Assembly: GCA_030533445.1 (NCBI GenBank)
Contig: CM060072.1
Span: 27,838,766 to 27,902,765 of the forward strand
From: Cyprinodon diabolis
Taxonomy: Eukaryota > Chordata > Actinopteri > Cyprinodontiformes > Cyprinodontidae
Direction: 5' to 3'
Length of the DNA stretch: 64,000 nucleotides
Shown here: positions 46,683 through 55,714 of the stretch, piece by piece
Layout: the number at the start of each line of letters is the position of its first letter
Position numbering within the stretch: position 1 is the stretch's first letter
Made by a program: the position numbers and the translations under genes
The notes under the pieces: generated by a model
What the model was told of the DNA's origin: nothing
What the model saw: the letters and a program-made list of their open reading frames with translations, nothing else
Database searches by the model: none

Positions 46683-47930
46683 CACTATATTGCCAAAAGT
46701 ATTTGCTCACCCATCCAAATTATTGGAATCAGGTGTTCCAATCACTTCCATGGCCACAGGTGTATAAATTCAAGCACCTAGGCATGCAGACTGTTTTTAC
46801 AAACATTTGTGAAAGAATGGGTCGCTCTCAGGAGCTCAGTGAATTCCAGCGTGGAACTGTGATAGGATGCCACCTGTGCAACAAATCCAGTCGTGAAATT
46901 TCCTCGCTCCTAAATATTCCACAGTCAACTGTCAGCTGTATTATAAGAAAATGGAAGTGTTTGGGAACGACAGCAACTCAGCCACGAAGTGGTAGGCCAC
47001 GTAAACTGACGGAGCGGGGTCAGCGGATGCTGAAGCGCATAGTGCGAAGAGGTCGCCAACTTTCTGCAGAGTCAATCACTACAGACCTCCAAACTTCATG
47101 TGGCCTTCAGATTAGCTCAAGAACAGTGCGCAGAGAGCTTCATGGAATGGGTTTCCATGGTCGAGCAGCTGCATCCAAGCCATACATAACCAAGTGCAAT
47201 GCAAAGCGTCGGATGCGGTGGTGTAAAGCACGCCGCCACTGGACTCTAGAGCAGTGGAGACGCGTTCTCTGGAGTGACGAATCGCGCTTCTCCATCTGGC
47301 AATCTGATGGACGGGTCTGGGTTTGGCGGTTGCCAGGAGAACGGTACTTGTCTGACTGCATTGTGCCAAGTGTAAAGTTTGATGGAGGGGGGATTATGGT
47401 GTGGGGTTGTTTTTCAGGAGCTGGGCTTGGCCCCTTAGTTCCAGTGAAAGGAACTCTGAATGCTTCAGCATACCAAGACATTTTGGACAATTCCATGCTC
47501 CCAACTTTGTGGGAACAGTTTGGAGCTGGCCCCTTCCTCTTCCAACATGACTGTGCACCAGTGCACAAAGCAAGGTCCATAAAGACATGGATGACAGAGT
47601 CTGGTGTGGATGAACTTGACTGGCCTGCACAGAGTGCTGACCTCAACCCGATAGAACACCTTTGGGATGAATTAGAGCGGAGACTGAGAGCCAGGCCTTC
47701 TCGTCCAACATCAGTGTGCGACCTCACAAATGCGCTTCTGGAAGAATGGTCAAAAATTCCCATAAACACACTCCTAAACCTTGTGGACAGCCTTCCCAGA
47801 AGAGTTGAAGCTGTTCTAGCTGCAAAGGGTGGACCGACGTCATATTGAACCCTATGGATTAGGAACGGGATGTCACTTAAGCTCATATGTGAGTCAAGGC
47901 AGGTGAGCAAATACTTTTGGCAATATAGTG
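46683..47930 (+). mobile_element. intact Tc1 transposon, copy 2 (nested in R3)
   Basis: Same length (1248 bp), same perfect inverted repeats and the same TA flanks (46681-46682, 47931-47932) as copy 1 at 40522, 6.16 kb away and in the same orientation. Inserted inside repeat R3 copy B. I saw no base difference from copy 1 between the TA duplications. Confidence 0.95.
46817..47848 (+). CDS. Tc1 transposase, copy 2 (343 aa)
   Basis: Protein identical to copy 1: helix-turn-helix DNA-binding region, GRPR, and DD34E triad D154, D245 and E280. I start it at the ATG equivalent to copy 1 (46817). The frame is open further upstream to an ATG at 46493 because the neighbouring R3 sequence happens to be stop-free; that 108-codon extension is not expected in the protein. 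Promoter sequence, if any, would be in the 134 bases between the inverted repeat edge and the start. Confidence 0.95.
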   Translation: MGRSQELSEFQRGTVIGCHLCNKSSREISSLLNIPQSTVSCIIRKWKCLGTTATQPRSGRPRKLTERGQRMLKRIVRRGRQLSAESITTDLQTSCGLQISSRTVRRELHGMGFHGRAAASKPYITKCNAKRRMRWCKARRHWTLEQWRRVLWSDESRFSIWQSDGRVWVWRLPGERYLSDCIVPSVKFDGGGIMVWGCFSGAGLGPLVPVKGTLNASAYQDILDNSMLPTLWEQFGAGPFLFQHDCAPVHKARSIKTWMTESGVDELDWPAQSADLNPIEHLWDELERRLRARPSRPTSVCDLTNALLEEWSKIPINTLLNLVDSLPRRVEAVLAAKGGPTSY

Positions 47931-48539
47931 TATATAGTCCTCACACTGCAGAGATATTGGAATCTGAGCTTAAATATCAGCCAAACCCTTTTGCAAAGGG
48001 ACAGATCAAACATTTCAATAAACCAAACATTACCTGCCACATATCTGACTCAATAACCATTCAAAAAAACAATTTTCATTCATTTCAGACAGAACTATTA
48101 ACATACACTTCCAATATTCCCGACTGTCTGGCGCCATTTCCCTTTTTACTCTGAGCACGGAGCAGTCGGTTTGCTTGGATTTGCAATGAATCATGGGATA
48201 CCCAAGGCTACGGAGGATACAGCGGACTTATCCTTCAAAACTGGCAAAAAAGAAGGCTGGATAATGAGGAGTCCTCAAATCTGAACTATGATGTAATCAG
48301 CCCACGAATCTGGCCTTCAGAGGATGCAGCTGCTGAATCCGTAGTCAGCAAACCCTTGTGTAGAATATTGCTTGGTCTGATGGTTCTGCTTTTGTCTTCT
48401 TCCTGTTCTTTTTTATTTAGAAACAGCTGGAGACCAATTTTCGGACAGTTTTTTTGACCAGCTGGTAGGAGTTATACAGCTTCATCCGGGGTTGTAGATT
48501 CGTACCATTGTATTTGTGCAAAGTGTTATTAAAGTTGTG

Positions 48540-48800
48540 TTTTGTTACTCCGAACTTTGTGATGTGTGATTTGCACTTGTTAACTGGTAATTTACACTTG
48601 TGAATTTTTTATTTGTTACTCTGAACATTGTGATTCAAGCTCTTAAATTTGTTATTCCTGCTAAAAAATGTTCGATTTTAACTTAGAAAATTAAAGATAG
48701 TACTCGTAAATTTGTAATTCATACAAATGTATGATTTGTAATTGTACTGTTGCAAATTTGTCATTTCCTAACTTGCATTCATAACTTTCTAACTTGTTCT
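48540..48800. repeat. degenerate internally repetitive AT-rich sequence
   Basis: Loose units recur, for example GTTACTCCGAACTTTGTGAT and GTTACTCTGAACATTGTGAT about 70 bases apart, interspersed with TTGCACTTGT and TTACACTTGT. No frame and no known family. Confidence 0.4.
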
Positions 48801-50631
48801 TTTCAAAGAAGACGATCTTGTGTATAGGTTGACAACAGGGAGCAAAAACAAATCTTAAATTTATTTACCCTATTTGCTTTCATTTACACATTTAGAAATC
48901 TATGCATACTTTTTGTGTTGACAGCCACCCCATAAAAACCCATTGTTGGGTAGTGCTGCCAACATGTCTACTTTCTTGCTATGTCGCAGATTCTTTCCTC
49001 ATCTTTAACATTTATAACTGAACACCAAGGCTTTATTCCTCTAGTCTCCTAGTCTACTCTGTCAGTCATCACATTTTACCCAACAGACAACATTACAGTT
49101 TTTACATTGAAAGCAAGCAAAACTGAAAACATAAGGTTCATTTGTGACTTAACACATATTTCTATCTGTTTAGCAAAGCACTTTATTTTCTCTCCTTGCA
49201 CAATATCTGTTAAAAAGGCATGAAAAATCAGGTGAGAACGTATTCGATTTATCATATTAGGCTTCTATGTCCATTAGCACTAAAAAAAACGCTTTTGACT
49301 AAATTAACAGACAGGTTTCCCAGCCAAGACTATGAGGGAAGCCGTTTTTGTTGGTTTCTACTGAGAACTCCTGGGTGCATCTCACAGAGAGAGAAAGGGT
49401 ATGTTGGAGGAAGAGCTGGAGATGCAACAGTCGGTGGTCTAAAGCAGCTAAAGGAATTGATAATCCACCTTCTTTTTGAGAAATAAATAAGAATGTTCCC
49501 CTTTTAGAACAATTCCTAAATGACGAAAATAAATACTGAGTTTATTTAACCTGAATTAATAGCAGAAATAGCTTGGTGGTGGAAATAAAGCGGAAATATG
49601 GTTAATTTTTTTCTATCTGGGTTGCAGATGAACCTTTAGCTTTGATATGGAGTAATTTTAGTTCTTTTATTGTTGCAGCAACATGCACATTTTGTAAATA
49701 TAAAATAAAAAAAATGTAATCCAGATATGAAACTTTGAAAGATGTCTTAGTTAAAAAAAAAATTTTAAGTAACTGTTTTCTCATATTTTATTTTTTCTAA
49801 TTTCTTTTTAGTTTTTTTTCAGATTCAAATTTTTTTTTTATCTAAATGTTTTTTTTTTTCAGATTGAGTTTCACAATTGGCATTCTTTTTACGTTTTACC
49901 GATCCAGTTCTCCTCACTTGATGTCCAGTATAAACACTCACATTGACCAATCAAAATGTTGTTAACGTCCAGCAGACCAACAGAAATGTGTTTTTTCTCT
50001 TCGCTCCAGATGTAAAGAGTGCTTTTTCTTTTGTTTTTTTTAAAAGGTTTTTTAAAGTTTCATTTATGAATCACAGCTTTTTGAATTTTTTTTGCCAAAC
50101 ATGTTCTTTTCTTGGAACAATAATAGAGCAAAATTCCCTGCTACTTCATTTTGTCTGCAGTCTATGTTAAAGTAATTCCAATTCAATTGCTAATTTTACA
50201 TAGCAAGTAGTTTCCTGTATACTGTGAAATGAATTTATCCAAAATATTCTGTTTTCTTGACTTTAGGTTTACAGATTTCTTATGTTAAGTTTAGTGACAG
50301 CAGATGGGTCAGGGGAATACGCTTCTGTGTGCCATGCTTGCAACCGACATGAACCAGAAGTGAAATCAGGGCCCTGAGGTCACAGAGTCAGAGTCATAAA
50401 AGCTGCCGTGACTTGGTTTAATCAACACTGAGTAGGTCCACTCAGAGTCGAGCATGTGCTTAACAAATTTGAAAAGCCATTATCAGTGTAGCCCATGTCA
50501 CCATGACGACGGACAACAGGAAATGCCTATCTTACCCCACTGGAACTAGAGAGTGGCTGTAAGGAGAGCGGAGACAACTCCGAGTTTACTGAACAAAACC
50601 TGCTGCTGACCAGGCTGGCTCTGGGGAGAAT

Positions 50632-50645
50632 GTTACTATGGCAAC
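50632..50645. promoter_or_regulatory. RFX X-box-like palindrome
   Basis: GTTACTATGGCAAC matches the bipartite RFX (X-box) pattern of two inverted half-sites with one weak position. It lies in unique-looking intergenic DNA about 3.4 kb downstream of scn4b; nuclear-receptor-like GAGGTCA occurs 260 bases away. Regulatory role not shown. Confidence 0.3.
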
Positions 50646-53046
50646 AGAAACAGAGGTCTGGGTTCTGTTTCACTCTTAGTAAAACAGAACCCTGATTGCA
50701 GTTTTAGAAAACGTTTTCAGTGGACCTGCTTTTTAGAGGATTTGCATGTCTCAAAACAGGTGCAAACATGTTTATACACACAAAGCAGATCTTTAATCAG
50801 AGGTGCAAAATGATTTGTGTTTTCTTAGTGTGCCTTCCTCAATATGCATCAATACTTCATCAATATGCAGACCATATTCTTATATTTGTATAACTTTTGT
50901 TCATAGCACTTATAGATAAGACATTTTTGTAATATGATTATTATTGTTTCATAATTATCCTAATAACCGCCACCTTCATGGCTTTGAACCTCATCTTTCG
51001 TATACGATGAGTAAACTGCCACTAGAACACAATCTTTTCATTTTGATGAATGGAACCAAACTGGTTTGCATGTCCTGCAATATTTGCAAATATCCTCCAC
51101 ACACACTTATTGCCAAGACAAAAACAAACTGCATGTCTAAACTAACGCATCTTATTCTGAATCTAGAAGCCAGGCCCTCAGTGGCCTGTTGGTCCACATC
51201 GCCAATTTGGCCAAATATCTTTTAAAAGATTTTTTAGGACAATAAATTTATCTCCTAGAATTAATTTCAATCCATTCTTGAACCTTTTCTAGAACATGAA
51301 GTCATATCTGTCTCTCAATAGAGAAGAAGCATTTTATTGATTTACCTTTATTACTTCATGCCTTTGCATTTTAGGATACCTGCTCACAACAGTAATATTG
51401 AATCGATTCATTCAGTTTTATCCAGTGAAATTAAACATGCAAATACAAAAATATTCCTTACTATGTAGTATTTGCACAATATTGTTACGTTCCCTAACTA
51501 TATAAAGCAAGAAGTTAAATCGCTAAGCTTAATTAGATCCTACGGAGGCTAGAGTTTTTTTTTTCAGTAAAGTTTGCAGCACAGGTTTTGGTTTAGCTCT
51601 AAGGAGACTCAAATCAAAAATCCTTTATGAATTTAGCATATTTAAGAGAGCAAGCAGCATTACCTCAACTGGTTAGTTTGTAACCAACAGATTTAAGTGT
51701 AAGGGAAGGAAAATGTCTGTTTTAGGGGATTAGCATAGTTTCAATCGGGTTTACAATCATCCTTAGTCTTAACACTACTGGTGTTTCTGTGAGAATATAG
51801 TTTCTTAATGTATATTTTATTATTTTATTTTCCATTTAAGCATCAGATCTAAAATCTGGCCCATGTTGCTCATGCTAATATTGGATCAGTTATTTATTTT
51901 AAAAGCAGCAATCATCTCTCTATAGAAACTGGCAGATTGTCTATGGAGATTGTCGACCAATGCAACTTAAAAGCTTATAGTCTTGTTACAGTTTACTAAG
52001 GTTTAAAAACTGTTTTGCAATAATCAGCTATCTAGTTTATACCCCTCAAGAGGCACATGTGTTTTTTCAAGCAAAGAGAAGATATGAAATGAAGAACAGG
52101 CTGAATAGTAGAATACTGGAGGATATTTGCATTAGAACTGCTTAAAGCCCTATTTACTGTACATACACTAAATAAATAACTAACTTTGTGTATAAAAATA
52201 CTGATGATTAACAGAGTTGTACACTTAAATTAGATCCTATTAGTCAGTGGACGCTGTCGGCAGACCCTGACTTCAGTTCAATTTCATGTTTCATGAATCT
52301 GAAGTCATTTGCAAACTTTGCAGCATAAGTCACATATGTTCTCAGATGTATGACATAGTTAGCATGCGCTAACATTAGAGCTGAAAGGGGAGGCACAAGT
52401 ACAGATGTAGTAATGAGAGATCCCACGACATAAAGAAAGGAGAGCATCTAACAAAAGGCCTTGTTTGCATCGGACTAAACGTACCTAATTATAAGACTTA
52501 AATGTCTGCATGGTGCAAAGAAGTTGTTTACTGTTGTGCAACCGATCATGCCTAGATTCCTTTGATCTGATTGTTATGATTAGTTATCATAATACTGGGT
52601 TAAACTAGGAAGCTGCAGCTTATTTATAAGCCGTTAAACTGTTATGAGGACATGTCATAAAAAAAACAGACTTTATTTCACTAATCATTATAGGGCTGCA
52701 TCAATCATTTGCCCTGATTTCCCTATTTTTGTGAGATTGCCGATTGGCTTACGCTCAGCTGACTCTGAGCACCTCCTTAATTTAATAACCCAAACAGGAA
52801 AAGTCAGGCAACACACAGGAAATACTCCTGATGAAATGGAGGATTTGGCCAATTAGCTGCGAATGCATCATCAAACGATGGTGAGTTTGCCCTGCTGATA
52901 TTTTACATCTACAATACTTTTAAAACTGTATTTGAGTTCATGTTTAATCACTTTTTAATAGGAAGAAAAACAAAGAGAGCTCATCCAAACAACTTCCCAT
53001 TTTCTTGTGAGGGTACACACAAGAAATTGACTTGTGTTTATGCGCA

Positions 53047-53999
53047 TTTATTTGGATTTAGCTTTAGCAACATTAGCAGTTAGGCACAGTTTGCTTTCCT
53101 TGGTTTTCTGGCCTCAGACACAATAGGTAAAAAGTTAAACAATTAGCAACATTTACCAAATGTCTGGAAGTGAGTCCCTAATTGTTGAAAAAGAGACGGG
53201 AGTGGTGACAGCAAGGTGGGCTAGTAATATATCATAGTAATCATAAAGAGCATTTCAGCTGTTTCAAAATGACATTATCTGAAAGAAAATTAGAAATTGA
53301 ACGAAACAATAAAAATATGTTTGTTATATATGCAGTTTGGGCGAACACTGACCCCTACTGTTTATAGCTCAGTATTGATAGCCCTTCCGATGACTCCATT
53401 TGCATGAAGTGGCCCTCAGCCTTAAAAGGCTGGTGACCCCTGCTGTAGGGAATGATCTGATTACTACATTAATAATAATAATACCAATTAATAGTAGAAG
53501 TAGAATCATGACCACCTTTAAGAGATAAAGAGCTTTTCCCAAAGTTTTCAAGATAAAGTGAAGTGTTGAAGCTTATGGAAACCTTAATTTAGCCATTGCC
53601 TGTTCCTGTTTCAGCTCATAATTTCTACCATTAATTAGTTTTGTTAGATCTGATTTTACTCTAAGAAGAAGTATTCCCCAGGATTATTGGTAATAAAGTT
53701 TTGTTCCTTATGTGACTCTACTAAATATGCTATTAAACTTATTAAGCCATGAACAGCTACTGTTTACCAATGATGTGGACATGTTGAGCATTCACTACTT
53801 GCACTATTGTAAGCTGTATATCATTTCCACCACTTAGAGCACATTTGGTGTCCTTGTGTGCAATAGTATGTATTCCCATTCAAACCTCACAACGAAAGTT
53901 ATTAAATTAAACATACTGACATTTCAAACCCATTTGCATATATTAATATCTGCAATATGACCTAAATCAGAGAACTTGTGTAGTTTAAGATGCCCTGCC
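53047..53999 (-). other. probable scn4b 3' UTR with candidate poly(A) signal
   Basis: No coding sequence downstream of the scn4b stop. The first AATAAA I find on the minus strand is at 53052-53047, about 0.95 kb past the stop. Its use is not proven; variant signals nearer the stop are possible. Confidence 0.35.
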
Positions 54000-54096
54000 T
54001 CATTTCTTTTTGGGAGTTGGTTTAGAATCAGCTTTGGATGCTGGGAGGCCGTTCTCAGTGTTGTCAATCCCTGACGAGGACACAAGGCACTCTTTA
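54000..54096 (-). CDS. scn4b: scn4b exon 5 (C-terminal tail)
   Basis: Acceptor CTCGCAG|TAAAGAG; stop TGA at 54002-54000. It encodes KECLVSSSGIDNTENGLPAS, then KADSKPTPKKK. The KECLVSSSG.DNTENGLP core is nearly identical to human beta-4, which makes the gene identification firm. The tail ends three lysines longer and more basic than the human one. Confidence 0.94.
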
Positions 54097-54314
54097 CTGC
54101 GAGAGGAAAGCGGAAAAAAAAGAGGTGGTATTAGATTTGCAGGATCACAGCAGCCCAAAGGCAAACTTTTATCTTTAAGAGAATGACTTAAACAAAGCAT
54201 GCATAGAGCTTCAACCGAAGCGTCACCAAGCAGCTGCAGCAGCAGTGGTGGTATGTGATGAAATAAAATGAAACATTTTCACTGTCTTTAAAGTACCAGG
54301 GACTTAAAACTTAC

Positions 54315-54444
54315 TTTTTCTCCTCAAGTTTGGCAAGAACAAAGAGAGTTAAGTTCTTGAGTAACATGAAGGCCATCAGGAACGCGATGGCTCCCCCTAC
54401 AGCCGAGGCTATAAGAATGGTCAGCGTGTTGTCCACCACCCTCA
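54315..54444 (-). CDS. scn4b: scn4b exon 4 (membrane helix and juxtamembrane tail)
   Basis: Acceptor CCATAG|TGAGGG, donor AAAAA|GTAAGT (phase 2). It encodes residues 153-195: the VDNT linker conserved with mammals, a hydrophobic helix (about 160-181), then the cytoplasmic segment K182-N-L-T-L-F-V-L-A-K-L-E-E-K. In mouse and human this segment is strongly basic (KK...F.LKK.REKKK) and blocks open channels. Here F187 is kept but several Lys are replaced and two Glu are present. Confidence 0.92.
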
Positions 54445-55245
54445 CTATGGAGATTTTACAAAACAACATTTAAACATATTATATGAGTTTTATAACAAAG
54501 ACATGCTTAGAAAATCATGGAGTTGAATCCTTCAGATGATGCATTATTTTACACACTTTTATAGTTGATAAACACCTTCTGCTTAAAATTACAAAAAAAA
54601 AATCATTTTCATCTCTGGTCTGATGAAATTCATCATTCTACATTCAACTGTCCACTTAGATGTGGCCCAGTTTGTTTTTACCTTTAAAAGATGCATGTTC
54701 TGGTTTACTTTTTCCTCAGGATGCATATCACTGGAGCATCAAGAAAGACTGTTTCATCTTTTAAATGGGCCAGTTTGTATTTTATTGTTTTATTTACAGG
54801 TAACAATTATGCAAATGCAGCTGTTGGAGTATTTTTTTCATGTCTTTTAAATTATTTTTTCAGAATTTACACTTTGTTTCTCTTAAGTGGATAACAGCGA
54901 CTTACCAATAGAGTAGATGTTAATGGGAAATGTGTCGTTAACAGAAAAGTTCCTTTTGTAGCAAAAGGGTAGTTTCTGTTTCACTTACAGTACTTACTAA
55001 GGATGTTCTCAGCATTGGACAGGAAGTGAGTACAGTTAGTTTAAAAGCTGGAATACCCCAGAGATCAGGCCTCTTTTGGTGCATGCATGGTGTATCAGTC
55101 TGTGATAGCCTCAGCACTGATTTCTGTACTGTTTTCCTTACCTTGTTTGATCAAAGTACATTTCTTTTTTCTTATTTTGTTTCTTTATTAATCTGCTGTA
55201 GCAAACCACTACACAGTCAATCAGCTTAAAGTGTTTTGGACTTAC

Positions 55246-55465
55246 ACTCGTCCACCACAATAAGGTGAAATATCGCACTGTGGTTCTTGTTCTTCTCTTT
55301 TGGATTCCTCCCAAAACATGTGTAATAGCCTCCATCCTCGAAAGTGATGTTCCATATTAAGATGGAGATGTTATTTTTGTTGTTCTTTCCTATAAACTCC
55401 ACTCTTTCTTTGTGAATTTGCACATCTGGTACCACGTCCTCTGTTGGTATCACAGCTTCACAAAC
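55246..55465 (-). CDS. scn4b: scn4b exon 3 (second half of Ig domain)
   Basis: Acceptor CCATTAG|GTTTGTG; the donor GAGT|GTAAGT is a strong consensus (phase 1). It encodes residues 80-152 plus one base, including sequons N111-I-S and N118-I-T, the Ig motif DGGYYTC with C129 (partner of C54), and the family-typical NPKEKN stretch. C81 near the exon start has no counterpart in human beta-4 that I recall. The next AG downstream would create an immediate stop, which supports the chosen acceptor. Confidence 0.9.
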
Positions 55466-55550
55466 CTAATGGGTTCAGAGAGAAGGCAGCTGTATAAAAA
55501 GCATAACCGAAAGCTGTGTGGAAATGTTTCAAAGGACCAAATGGTTTTAC

Positions 55551-55714
55551 TTTTTGCATTGTGCCATTGTCGTTGTACTGCCAGTTGAAGTAGAGGTCCT
55601 TGATGCCGATACAGCTGGCGTAAGTGCAAGGCAGCATGACTGTGCTGCCGTTTACCGCTTGCAAGAAAGGGATTTTCCCCACAGACATTTCCAGGCCTTG
55701 AGCAGACCAAACAC
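55551..55714 (-). CDS. scn4b: scn4b exon 2 (first half of Ig domain)
   Basis: Acceptor CTCCCAG|GTGTTTGG, donor CAAAAA|GTAAAA (phase 0). It encodes residues 25-79: the end of the signal peptide, mature start LEMSVGKIPF, sequon N46-G-S, Ig cysteine C54, then C59 and W69. C59 corresponds to the free cysteine (C58 in human beta-4) known to form the disulphide with the sodium channel alpha subunit, so covalent attachment is probably conserved. The donor sequence is weaker than the others (GTAAAA). Confidence 0.9.

Larger units (their letters stand above)
46488..48316 (+). repeat. dispersed repeat R3, copy B, split by Tc1 copy 2
   Basis: The left part (46488-46682) and right part (47931-48316) together align with copy A at 20200-20780. 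The break lies exactly at the Tc1 TA duplication, between the ATATCAG block and the ATATTGGAATCTGAGC block. R3 copy B is therefore older than the Tc1 insertion. Confidence 0.8.
36451..53999. other. intergenic region between dscaml1 and scn4b
   Basis: About 18 kb dominated by mobile DNA: LINE-like tails, a hairpin MITE, AT microsatellites, two Tc1 elements, two terminal-inverted-repeat elements and repeat R3. Apart from the Tc1 transposases no coding exon was recognised. In particular I saw no FXYD, TMPRSS or IL10RA-like sequence, the genes found between these neighbours in human. Stretches at 41.8-43.4, 44.4-45.5, 48.8-50.3 and 50.7-53.0 kb are AT-rich with nothing I can name. The left end of this span may include dscaml1 promoter sequence and the right end includes the scn4b 3' UTR. 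Confidence 0.6.

Noticed and set aside
46493..46816. in-frame N-terminal extension of the second Tc1 transposase, as if a fusion protein
   Set aside because: The extension is non-coding R3 sequence plus the inverted repeat; copy 1 lacks it and the family start at MGRSQ explains the protein.
54000..55714. scn4b read as scn2b, an MPZ-like protein or JAML, which are neighbours in the human locus
   Set aside because: The KECLVSSSG...TENGLP tail and LEMSVGK mature start are specific to beta-4.
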